Under the pieces are notes generated by a model that ran no database searches, had not been told where the DNA came from, and saw nothing but the letters and a program-made list of their open reading frames with translations. Position numbers and translations under genes: made by a program. Shown in pieces: positions 1 through 6,067 of a DNA stretch of 6,318 nt. This stretch comes from Candidatus Sumerlaeota bacterium (GTDB lineage: Bacteria; Sumerlaeota; Sumerlaeia; JADFCT01): positions 1-6,318 of the forward strand of contig JADFCT010000223.1 of assembly GCA_017161665.1 (NCBI GenBank). Direction: 5' to 3'. The first letter of the stretch is position 1; each line of letters opens with the position of its first letter.

Positions 1-1265
1 ATGGCCGGCAGCATATCAAAACTGTCCGTAGCCGCCTCGTCGGGGAGCCTGTAGCCGACCACAGAAGCGATGGTGGCGAAGATATCGGTGGTGTTGGTCA
101 TTTGGTCAGAGACCTGACCGTGGGGGATTCGGCTTGGCCAGCGCACGATGAATGGTACTCGATGTCCCCCTTCCCAAGCGTCCCGCTTCATGCCGCGCCA
201 GCCTCCCGAGGGGTCGTGGTGATGGTCCTGACGCATCCAGTCCACATGCACGGTTTCGGCTCCATTGTCCGCGTTGAACAGGATAAGCGTTTCTTGATCA
301 ATGCCAAGTTCCTCGACCAGATCCAGGATTCTCCCTGTCAGGACATCCAGTTCCCAAACGAAATCCCCCCGGGGGCCCGCATTGGTCGCCCCATTGAATT
401 CCGGGGCCGGGAGGACGGGCGCATGGGCAATCTGAGTGGATAGAATCGCGAAGAAGGGTTTCTCCGGGCAGTTCTTTCGGTGTTCGGTAATGAACCGGCG
501 GGTCTTTTCGAAAAAGAGGAGATCCGCTTTGATGAACTCATATCCAGGCGCCATCCATCCTTCATCATTGTCCCATCGCCACTTGCCGCCGGGATTCGGT
601 AGGCTTTCTCTTTGATGGCGCAGGCTGGCGGGAATGGGTACCCTTCCGTTCTCAATGTAGATGTACAGGGGATCGGTTGTCGGGCAATTGGGCGTGATGA
701 AGGATTCGTCGAAGCCACGCGCATTAGGGCCGTCAACCAAGGGGGTGCTCTTTTCATAGTCAATGAGAAGCGAGTTTTTGAAGCCTCCACCGAGTCTGTT
801 TCCGTCCTTGTCCAGCCAGGTCAGACCCACATGCCATTTTCCGAAAACACCTGTTCGGTATCCTTTTTCCCTCAACATGTCCCCCAGGGTCAGCGTGCCC
901 GGCTTTAGATAACTGGGTCCACCGGGGCCCTCAAACGCCCCGCCACCCTGGCCGGTAGAACGATAAATCTGTTGCCCCGAGAAGAGTCCGTACCGGGAAG
1001 GTGAACAGATCGTCGAAGGACTGTGGGCATCCGTAAATCGGATGCCTTCCGCGGCCATCCGGTCTAGTCGCGGTGTTTTGTAGGCGCTCTGGGGATTGTA
1101 GCACGAAAGATCTCCATAGCCAAGGTCGTCGGCGTAAATGATGATGATGTTGGGCAGAGTGTTTTTCACTGGCGCAGCTAACGCTGAATGCGACAGGGCA
1201 AACAGAACCGCGCACCAGATCATGACGATAACGGATGGAAGGGATCGCTGTGCTACGCCCCTCAT
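1..1265 (-). CDS. Secreted sulfatase (arylsulfatase A-like), C-terminus cut by window edge
   Basis: This is a type I sulfatase, which hydrolyses sulfate esters, here probably on an extracellular or periplasmic glycan. The frame is open for 421 codons and runs off the left edge. Residues 1-30 look like a Sec signal peptide, with cleavage near ALA-APVKN. The family landmarks appear in order: metal-binding Asp46-Asp47 in YADDLGYGD; the CSPSR formylglycine motif with Cys87 and Arg91; Lys143 and His145 in FGKWHVG; His281 in AHAP; Asp333-Asn334 in NADNG; and Lys360 in WRGMK. The catalytic set is complete, so the enzyme should be active once Cys87 is oxidised; no maturase is in the window. About 60-100 C-terminal residues are probably missing. 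The start at 1265 places the signal peptide at the N-terminus; an in-frame ATG at 1307 would add 14 residues, and neither has a strong ribosome site. The substrate cannot be read from the sequence. Confidence 0.95.
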   Translation of the reverse strand, partial: MRGVAQRSLPSVIVMIWCAVLFALSHSALAAPVKNTLPNIIIIYADDLGYGDLSCYNPQSAYKTPRLDRMAAEGIRFTDAHSPSTICSPSRYGLFSGQQIYRSTGQGGGAFEGPGGPSYLKPGTLTLGDMLREKGYRTGVFGKWHVGLTWLDKDGNRLGGGFKNSLLIDYEKSTPLVDGPNARGFDESFITPNCPTTDPLYIYIENGRVPIPASLRHQRESLPNPGGKWRWDNDEGWMAPGYEFIKADLLFFEKTRRFITEHRKNCPEKPFFAILSTQIAHAPVLPAPEFNGATNAGPRGDFVWELDVLTGRILDLVEELGIDQETLILFNADNGAETVHVDWMRQDHHHDPSGGWRGMKRDAWEGGHRVPFIVRWPSRIPHGQVSDQMTNTTDIFATIASVVGYRLPDEAATDSFDMLPA

Positions 1266-1582
1266 TCTGCAATTCTCATCGATTGTTCGAATTGTTGAAT
1301 AGCGCATAGGACTTATGGCCTTTTCAAAAGATGGGCCCCTCTGTGACCATAATCAGTGGCAGAAATTCTCGAAATGCAAAAATCCCCTTGTTCACAAATC
1401 ATACGAATCATATTGCTTCACTATTTGTTGCCCCGTCGCAACCCAATGCGGGCCAGAAAAGCCCCGGATCCGATGATGGCATCCCTCAAACCCTTGCATG
1501 TGTCCACCGGATATCCATGAATGGTGTGAATGCGCCTCCTTGATGGATTGTCAGAAAGAGAATTTCTTTTCGACGCCTGCGC
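1266..1582. other. Intergenic region between beta-helix gene and sulfatase
   Basis: I see no convincing gene here on either strand; the short plus-strand frames have no recognisable sequence. The minus strand must carry the sulfatase leader. Just upstream of that gene (about 1279-1297) the motif ACAATTCGA is followed directly by ACAATCGA, a near-direct repeat that could be an operator. No promoter with good spacing was found. No hairpin with a T-run follows the beta-helix stop at 1583, so a terminator is not evident and read-through into the sulfatase gene is possible. Confidence 0.5.
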
Positions 1583-3211
1583 TCACCGGTCCTCAACCGA
1601 TCGGACGATCACGTCACGGAACATGTACGGATTGTCGCTCACTCTCAGGGGCTTGCCGCTGGCGGAGGTCACCTTTTTCAGGAGGACCTCCCGGGTCTTG
1701 ATAGAGGGATATTTCTCGACATAGGAATCATCGATGAATTTCGGGTTGAAATTTGCGAAGATGGCTGGCCCCCGGTAGTTGTCGGGGTGGTTCGTGTCGT
1801 CGATATGCAGGGACTCGATGGTGATTGTCTCCGGCATGTAACAGGTGTAGCCGAAATCGTGCTGTCCGGAATAGGAGCCACCGATGAGGCTCGCCGTGAC
1901 GGGGCGGCCACATGCGGGGACGAAGACGCAGTTGCGGAAGATGAAGTCCCCTCGCCATGTGCTGCCATAATCGGAACGCAGGTTGATGAGGCTATTTCCG
2001 TAAACGGTGGAGTTTTCCACCAGGAACGTTCCGCAGCCGATGGCGTTGATTCCCATGTAGCCCAGCGTCGAATGGCGGATCGTTGCGTTGGCCACGCCCT
2101 TGTGGGCATCGAAGCGTGAGAAAACGCATTGATCGAGCACGATGTTCTTGCAGTAGTTCGATCCCATGAGGCCCCAGTAGGTTCCATCCTTGATGTCGTT
2201 GGTCTGGCTGCAATTCACAAAGGAAACGTTCACTGCGTTGCCGACCAAGATGTCGTAGGTGCCCATGGAGACCGGGACTCCGGCCGAACCGATGGTCCGG
2301 TAGGTCTTGTGCCCGGTGAAGACGGTGTTCTTGACGGTCACATTGGCGCAGGAACTGATATTGATGAATCCGCCATAGGGGGCGCCGTGGTCGCCTTCGC
2401 CGGTGATGAGATGCGTGAGTCCATCGACAACCACGTTGGAGCGTCGGATCGCGATCCCTCGCCCATAATAGGAGTAAGTCGATTCCGCTTGATTGGCTTT
2501 CGTCGTGAAATGCCCTCCGGTAATGGTCAACGGAGTCTTGTCGAGAATCTGGGCGGTGATGCCTGTGATGTGGTCGAAATCCCAGATGATTGGCGTCCTT
2601 GGATCGACATTGCCGTTGTTGTCTGCAATGAAAATGTCCGTCTGCGAGGCCCCATTGTCTTGATTGGCTCCATATCGGATGAAGTGTTTCTCCTTGGAAT
2701 TGGTCACCCTGACCAGGCAGGAGCCGGGCAACGAAACATCAATGCGGGACTGGTTCCGTTTGAGGGAGGTGATGTCTTTCAGAGCAAAGGGTTCCTGCTC
2801 GGACGGGACGAGGAAAATTGGGCTTCGGTGGTTCTCAACGGCGGTGTCATCGATGATGAACCGGGCCGAACCGAAGTCGGTGTCGGTCTGAATGACGGCC
2901 GTCCTGTCCTTTCCACCCATGGAATAGGTCGCTCCCGCATCGGCCCGAACGGGAAGCCCATGTTGATTGGCATAGGCATGGGCCTTGACAATGGCCTCCA
3001 TATCGTCTGTCACGCCGTCACCGCGAGCCCCAAAATCCCCATACCGCACAACATCTTTGGATTTCCCGGCGGCATCTTCCGAGGCAGTGGCAGACCACGC
3101 GCACAGACAAAGACACAGCCAAAGGGCAAGCCCCGCGCGGACTTTGTTGGCTCTCTTCGTGATCCCGCTCTTGTGGACTCGATGCGTGTGGCCTTCCTTC
3201 GTTTTCAGCAT
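1583..3211 (-). CDS. Secreted right-handed beta-helix protein, pectate-lyase-3-like
   Basis: This is a predicted secreted protein of 542 residues. Residues 1-43 form a long basic n-region, a hydrophobic stretch (GLALWLCLCLCAW) and a likely cleavage site at ATA-SEDA. Next comes YGDFGARGDGVTDD (57-70), the hallmark opening of the pectate lyase superfamily-3 beta-helix fold. Residues about 225-470 read as successive beta-helix coils with short V/I-N-V runs, such as NVVVDGL, NVTVKNTVF, NIVLDQCVF and TFLVENSTVYG. Family members cleave polysaccharides or act as structural beta-helices; I recognise no catalytic triad that decides between lyase, hydrolase and a non-enzymatic role. I chose ATG 3211 over the longer frame starting at 3313 because AAGGGAG lies 7 bases upstream and a promoter at 3325-3353 would leave 3313 almost leaderless. 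The sulfatase downstream suggests a shared glycan substrate, which is inference. Confidence 0.85.
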   Translation of the reverse strand: MLKTKEGHTHRVHKSGITKRANKVRAGLALWLCLCLCAWSATASEDAAGKSKDVVRYGDFGARGDGVTDDMEAIVKAHAYANQHGLPVRADAGATYSMGGKDRTAVIQTDTDFGSARFIIDDTAVENHRSPIFLVPSEQEPFALKDITSLKRNQSRIDVSLPGSCLVRVTNSKEKHFIRYGANQDNGASQTDIFIADNNGNVDPRTPIIWDFDHITGITAQILDKTPLTITGGHFTTKANQAESTYSYYGRGIAIRRSNVVVDGLTHLITGEGDHGAPYGGFINISSCANVTVKNTVFTGHKTYRTIGSAGVPVSMGTYDILVGNAVNVSFVNCSQTNDIKDGTYWGLMGSNYCKNIVLDQCVFSRFDAHKGVANATIRHSTLGYMGINAIGCGTFLVENSTVYGNSLINLRSDYGSTWRGDFIFRNCVFVPACGRPVTASLIGGSYSGQHDFGYTCYMPETITIESLHIDDTNHPDNYRGPAIFANFNPKFIDDSYVEKYPSIKTREVLLKKVTSASGKPLRVSDNPYMFRDVIVRSVEDR

Positions 3212-3218
3212 TCGGAGA

Positions 3219-3225
3219 CTCCCTT
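3219..3225 (-). promoter_or_regulatory. Ribosome-binding site deciding the beta-helix gene start
   Basis: AAGGGAG lies 7 bases before ATG 3211. It is close to the AAGGAG Shine-Dalgarno consensus and is the best such site near any in-frame start of this gene. It supports the 542-residue product rather than the 576-residue one. Confidence 0.65.
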
Positions 3226-3324
3226 CAAAGTCATGGCGGCCCAGGACGATCATTGACGATACGGTTCTCGTTTCATCCCCGGCTTGGAGGCGCCGGACAT
3301 GCATCGTTTCCATCAGCCTGACAA

Positions 3325-3353
3325 AGTATAGAAGACGGGCAAGCCTTACTCAA
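3325..3353 (-). promoter_or_regulatory. Sigma-70-type promoter for the beta-helix gene
   Basis: On the minus strand TTGAGT (3353-3348) and TATACT (3330-3325) are separated by exactly 17 bases. They match the consensus hexamers at 4 of 6 and 5 of 6 positions. Transcription would start near 3318, giving a leader of about 107 bases before ATG 3211. The position makes sense: it follows the end of speDE and precedes the next gene, so the beta-helix gene would be transcribed independently. Motif inspection only. Confidence 0.55.
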
Positions 3354-3489
3354 GGGCTGTTGCCCCGGAAAACGCATGGCCTCGCATCGGAGTGTCTGGA
3401 TGTGTTTTTCGTTTTTGAGATGCCGGGAAGGCAAGGATTGATAAGGCGTCTCGGCGGGTTTGCGCGGATGGGACGAAAGGGCTGGGGTC

Positions 3490-3525
3490 GGGGAGAGGCT
3501 TTGCGCCTCCCCCCTTATCGAGGGG
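3490..3525 (-). terminator. Hairpin cluster after speE, probable transcript end
   Basis: Starting 28 bases after the speE stop, the minus strand folds into a 10-bp stem (3514-3505 with 3499-3490) around the loop GCAAA. All pairs are canonical except one G-U. On the plus strand the same position is an A-C mismatch, so the structure favours transcripts of the speDE direction. A second stem, CCCCT/AGGGG (3511-3515 with 3521-3525), shares bases with the first, so the two are mutually exclusive. No T-run follows, so this is not a textbook intrinsic terminator. It may act in Rho-dependent termination or as a 3' stabilising hairpin. Confidence 0.45.
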
Positions 3526-3542
3526 CCGATCCCGAGGTGATG

Positions 3543-4412
3543 TCAGACAAACCAGCGCCGAGCAAATTCGGGCAGGCAGAAGGCCGCCTGGTGGATGTGG
3601 GGATTATAGTAGCGCAGGGCTTCCTGCATGGCTGCGGTCGGTTTGCGGCGTGGTTGGGTCACGTCCGCTCCGAGCGAGGCCACCAGCAGTCCGATGGTGC
3701 CGCTGGGATAGGTCGGCACGCTGGTCCAGCAATAGTCGGCCCGATCGAAGAGTTTCCGGGCATTTTGTACCAGCGGAACAATGATATCGCGATGGAGCCA
3801 GACGCATTCGGCCTGCGTGGCGATCACGCCGCCCGGTCGCAAGGCCCCGCGCAGGTCGCGATAAAATTTCTCCTGGAACAACACTTCGGCCGGTCCGATG
3901 GGGTCCGAGGAGTCCACGATAATACAGTCGTAGGTCTTCGGATGGTCCGCCACCCATTTGGCGCCGTCTTCCACGCGAATCGCCACGCGGGGATCATCCA
4001 GTCCGGAGGCCGTGAAGGGGAGAAATTCGCGGGAAACGCGAATCACTTCTTCGTCGATCTCACACAATTCCACGCTTTCGACGCCCGCATGGCGCACGAC
4101 TTCGCGCACAATGCCCCCGTCGCCGCCGCCGATGACCAGCACGCGCTTGGGATCGTCATGGGCGAAGAGGGGCACATGGGCCAACATCTCCTGATAGGCG
4201 CATTCGTCGTGTTCCGTCAGTTGGATGATATTATCCAGTGTCAGCACCCGTCCACAGCCGCTGTTTTCAAACACGCGAATCTGCTGAAACTCGGATCGGC
4301 CTTCATACAGAACGCGATCGACTTTCAATGTCATGGCCTTGCCCGGCCACAACCCATCGGCCTCGGTGAACCATCCCTTTTGAATGCCACCCACCTGACT
4401 GTTTTCTTCCAT
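3543..4412 (-). CDS. speE: Spermidine synthase (polyamine aminopropyltransferase)
   Basis: SpeE transfers the aminopropyl group of decarboxylated S-adenosylmethionine to putrescine, giving spermidine and methylthioadenosine in the cytosol. The 289-residue product matches the usual length (E. coli about 288) and aligns by eye along its whole length. Landmarks: VLTLDNIIQLTEHDE near the N-terminus, the Rossmann glycine loop GGGDGG (95-100), the acidic CEID that binds the nucleoside ribose, DSSDPIGPAE with the expected catalytic Asp167 and substrate-binding Asp170, PTYPSG (233-238) and the C-terminal YYNPHIHQAAF. It follows speD by 24 bases, so its co-substrate supplier is its operon partner. Start: ATG 4412 is the first ATG, but the only purine run (AAAGGGGG, 4434-4427) is 14 bases away and suits GTG 4421 better (5 bases), which would add three residues. 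Whether the acceptor is putrescine or another diamine cannot be proven from sequence. Confidence 0.95.
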   Translation of the reverse strand: MEENSQVGGIQKGWFTEADGLWPGKAMTLKVDRVLYEGRSEFQQIRVFENSGCGRVLTLDNIIQLTEHDECAYQEMLAHVPLFAHDDPKRVLVIGGGDGGIVREVVRHAGVESVELCEIDEEVIRVSREFLPFTASGLDDPRVAIRVEDGAKWVADHPKTYDCIIVDSSDPIGPAEVLFQEKFYRDLRGALRPGGVIATQAECVWLHRDIIVPLVQNARKLFDRADYCWTSVPTYPSGTIGLLVASLGADVTQPRRKPTAAMQEALRYYNPHIHQAAFCLPEFARRWFV

Positions 4413-4436
4413 GGTTATCACAACCACCCCCTTTGA

Positions 4437-5285
4437 CTACTGCCGCAGGGCGACCTGCAGCTGATAATGCTCGCCGCCGAAGAATTCGAGGGTGAACTCG
4501 GCCGCTTCGCGCGGTTCATAGTATTTGCAACTGAAAATATCAATATAGGCGGCGTTGGACGCGTTCGCAAAATGGCCGGAAATGAGCGATGTCTCGATTA
4601 ACTGCGTCATGCTGAATCCGGCCACGCGTTCATCTTCGCCGAAGTTGACCACGACGGTGTCCTGGAAGCGTTTCATCTCGATCCGTTCACACAACTCGCG
4701 CACATAGCGTTTGATGTGCTCGGCGTCTCGAATCTTCTCTGGATCGCAGTGATACACATCCACGGACGAGGACAGCCCCCACGCCTTCGAAGACTCAAAG
4801 CGATCTTGCCAGGACAGTTGATAGACATAGCGGCTGTCCTCACAGACGGGGGTGTGACGCTCCACGCCGTTATTGCCCAGTACGCCGCGGGCCATATCGG
4901 CCGAAACGATGATACTGTCGGTCTGGAAGACTTCGCCCATGGACTGGATGGCGGCATCGTAATCGATCGACGTGCCACATGTGAACAGATCCACGGCCGC
5001 GTAACGATGCTCGGGCCAGGTATGGATGCTGAAATGGGACTCTGCGATCACGATAAAGCCGCTGATTCCCTGGGGATCGAACTTGCGGAAACTGGAATCC
5101 AAAATCGTGGCGCCGCTGTCACGGACCACCTTGAGGCAACCGGCCTTCAAAATCTCCACCGAGTTCAGAATATGTTCCTCGGCGTCATATATTTCTATCG
5201 TCAAGTGTTTGCCTAAAGCAAACCGCTCATCTAAACGGGGAATCTCTCGGATTGAGCGCACTTGCGCCAAAGCGTTCACTGCCAT
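4437..5285 (-). CDS. speD: S-adenosylmethionine decarboxylase proenzyme with duplicated AdoMetDC-type domain
   Basis: SpeD decarboxylates S-adenosylmethionine with a pyruvoyl group made by self-cleavage, and supplies the aminopropyl donor to SpeE. The product has 282 residues, about twice a class 1B enzyme. The first half carries AESHFSIHTWPE and FTCG. Ser75, Ser83 (cleaved after Glu82), His88 and Cys103 have the same spacing as Ser55, Ser63, His68 and Cys83 of Thermotoga maritima AdoMetDC. The second half (from about Trp169) repeats the pattern: Ser225, Ser233, His238 and Cys253 sit exactly 150 residues later, inside QLIETSLISGHF and YIDIFSCK. There Thr232 replaces the cleavage-site Glu. Such a second half may be structural, regulatory or catalytic. 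ATG 5285 was chosen over an upstream in-frame start at 5342 because GGAGG lies 5 bases before it and the class 1B homology begins shortly after. It is the first gene of the speDE pair. Confidence 0.93.
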   Translation of the reverse strand: MAVNALAQVRSIREIPRLDERFALGKHLTIEIYDAEEHILNSVEILKAGCLKVVRDSGATILDSSFRKFDPQGISGFIVIAESHFSIHTWPEHRYAAVDLFTCGTSIDYDAAIQSMGEVFQTDSIIVSADMARGVLGNNGVERHTPVCEDSRYVYQLSWQDRFESSKAWGLSSSVDVYHCDPEKIRDAEHIKRYVRELCERIEMKRFQDTVVVNFGEDERVAGFSMTQLIETSLISGHFANASNAAYIDIFSCKYYEPREAAEFTLEFFGGEHYQLQVALRQ

Positions 5286-5290
5286 CTTAC

Positions 5291-5295
5291 CCTCC
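5291..5295 (-). promoter_or_regulatory. Ribosome-binding site of speD
   Basis: GGAGG lies 5 bases upstream of ATG 5285, a perfect core Shine-Dalgarno match. It fixes the start against the upstream in-frame codon at 5342, which would place this site inside the coding sequence. Confidence 0.8.
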
Positions 5296-5304
5296 AGGGG
5301 GAGA

Positions 5305-5332
5305 AAGATAAAGGACGCAATTCTCCAGCCAA
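5305..5332 (-). promoter_or_regulatory. Possible weak promoter of speDE
   Basis: On the minus strand TTGGCT (5332-5327) and TATCTT (5310-5305) are 16 bases apart, each matching 4 of 6 consensus positions. Transcription would start near 5298, just ahead of the speD ribosome site, so the leader would be only about 13 bases. This is weak evidence; transcription from further upstream, through the small reading frame, is equally possible. Confidence 0.25.
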
Positions 5333-5365
5333 CCGCTTTCAACTGCGCCCAAGGCCGCCTGGGTC

Positions 5366-5387
5366 AAAAAAAGCCCGCCTGGCCTGG
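5366..5387 (-). terminator. Possible weak terminator between the small ORF and speD
   Basis: On the minus strand AGGCC (5385-5381) can pair with GGCTT (5375-5371) around a 5-base loop, with one G-U pair. The stem is followed directly by the rest of a run of seven T. It lies about 60 bases after the small ORF stop and 80 bases before speD. The stem is short, and the flanking CCAGGCC can alternatively pair with GGCCTTGG near 5356-5349. If real, it would end the small-ORF transcript or attenuate read-through into speD. Confidence 0.25.
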
Positions 5388-5445
5388 ACCTACTCATTTA
5401 TTCAGGGAGAAACAAAAGGAAAAAGGAGAAGGGTAAGAGAGGCTC

Positions 5446-5577
5446 TCACCAAAAGGTGGGATCGAACCCGTATTTCGGCGCATCGGGTGAGCCGATAAAA
5501 TCGTCCACCCACGCAATTCCCGGCGTTCGGAAAAAAGCAAAGGCTTTGATCAGTGATTTTTTGTTGATGACACCCAT
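5446..5577 (-). CDS. Possible 43-residue small protein upstream of speDE, unknown function
   Basis: I do not recognise this protein. The ATG at 5577 opens a 43-residue frame ending in FDPTFW and a TGA stop. The N-terminal 20 residues are basic and hydrophobic (MGVINKKSLIKAFAFFRTPG). The C-terminal part is acidic and aromatic (WVDDFIGSPDAPKYGFDPTFW is the tail, with Trp23, Asp25, Asp26, Pro31 and Trp43). It lacks a signal peptide, a membrane segment and cysteines. The composition looks protein-like, with Gly, Pro, Asp and aromatic residues as in folded proteins. A GGTGG run 5 bases before the ATG could serve as a ribosome site. A TTG at 5667 would extend the frame by 30 less plausible residues. 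It is co-directional with speD, 160 bases upstream, so it could be a leader peptide, a small regulatory protein, or a chance frame. Confidence 0.45.
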   Translation of the reverse strand: MGVINKKSLIKAFAFFRTPGIAWVDDFIGSPDAPKYGFDPTFW

Positions 5578-5948
5578 TGCAACCACCGGATCGCGTTGAA
5601 AAAAAGATAGACGCCCAGAGCCGTGAAGGCTCCACAAAAGCGAAGTCTTTTTATGCCAAAGATTCAAAGCGAGTAAAGCAAAAAAACACCCCAGGCGATT
5701 TTTTTTCTGTCCTCAAGGGCCGGGCTTTTCTCCGGCGTTCCACAGCGCGGCGAAGGATGGAGATGACGTCGCCCCGGCGCCCCGCCCCGACGGCATTTGC
5801 ATCATTGGATGTGACCATGCCTAGGTCATGGGGAAATCACTTGAAAAGAGGGTCCGTGTTGGTCTGTCATACACATCATTTAGTGTGAGCGTTGCGATGG
5901 TCTTGGGCAGATCGTTCGAAAATTTTGAGTCGCTGGCGGAGGGCCGTC
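5578..5948. other. Non-coding region upstream of the small ORF
   Basis: No frame here has recognisable protein sequence. Small structures seen: a minus-strand hairpin GAGCC-TTCAC-GGCTC (5632-5618), about 40 bases before the small ORF start; a GC-rich stem CGTCG/CGACG (5767-5771 with 5788-5792); a TGACC/GGTCA inverted repeat around 5811-5827 that could be an operator; and A/T runs near 5680-5708. None is diagnostic of a known RNA. No tRNA fold was found. Confidence 0.4.
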
Positions 5949-5998
5949 GGCGCCGTCACGCTTTTTGCGCGCTGCGCGGCAAAAATCGCGCCGGCGCC
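5949..5998 (-). repeat. 50-base imperfect inverted repeat
   Basis: GGCGCCG (5949-5955) pairs with CGGCGCC (5992-5998). TTTTTGC (5962-5968) pairs with GCAAAAA (5979-5985), and the GC-rich centre adds about three more pairs after a bulge. Only three positions between the two arms mismatch on the plus strand; one of these becomes a G-U pair on the minus strand. The T and A runs on the arms could make it a bidirectional terminator. It lies beside the other repeats and may belong to the same dispersed intergenic element. Confidence 0.55.
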
Positions 5999-6016
5999 TT
6001 ATGGGTTTGTTTCATA

Positions 6017-6054
6017 CCCAGGGCTCCGCCCCCTATCGGTCGCTCCACCCTGGG
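6017..6054. repeat. CCCAGGG/CCCTGGG stem of a dispersed intergenic element
   Basis: CCCAGGG (6017-6023) and CCCTGGG (6048-6054) are perfect inverted copies that flank GCTCCGCCCCCTATCGG, followed by a further CGCTCCA. The pattern of an AGGGCTCCGCCC stem followed by a CGCCCCTATCGGGGCT stem is, as far as I recall, a recurring non-coding repeat type in planctomycete- and verrucomicrobia-like genomes. That recollection should be treated as inference. It directly precedes the first unit of the 67-bp array. Confidence 0.5.
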
Positions 6055-6067
6055 CTGTTATGTGTCG

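Larger units (their letters stand above)
3212..3489. other. Intergenic leader of the beta-helix gene
   Basis: This non-coding stretch lies between the speE terminator-like hairpin and the beta-helix gene. It contains a predicted promoter (3325-3353) and a leader of about 107 bases that ends in a good ribosome-binding site. An in-frame ATG at 3313 extends the beta-helix frame into the leader, but the added 34 residues (rich in R, T and H) do not resemble a signal peptide. I see no other gene or repeat here. Confidence 0.5.

Noticed and set aside
931..1272. 113-codon minus-strand frame starting at 1272
   Set aside because: It lies in another frame over the sulfatase N-terminal region, where the sulfatase frame carries the signal peptide and the CSPSR motif.
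1550..1572. AGAAA/TTTCT inverted repeat with a short T-run after the beta-helix gene
   Set aside because: The stem is five A-T-rich pairs, and the T-run lies on the plus strand, opposite to the gene direction.
2129..3256. Long plus-strand open frame of 375 codons
   Set aside because: It is antisense to the beta-helix gene, which has a signal peptide and family motifs. The plus-strand product has low-complexity, domain-free sequence.
2985..4436. Long plus-strand open frame of 483 codons
   Set aside because: It is antisense to speE and spans the intergenic region; its product resembles nothing, while speE is unmistakable.
5459..5474. tRNA T-arm-like sequence GGGTTCGATCCC on the minus strand
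   Set aside because: A 5-bp T-stem cannot be completed (mismatches at the third and fourth pairs), and there is no anticodon or acceptor stem around it. It lies inside the small reading frame.
5680..5708. A7 and T8 runs that could form a terminator stem
   Set aside because: The bases between the runs do not pair, so only a weak A-T stem is possible; there is no GC-rich core and no gene ending nearby.
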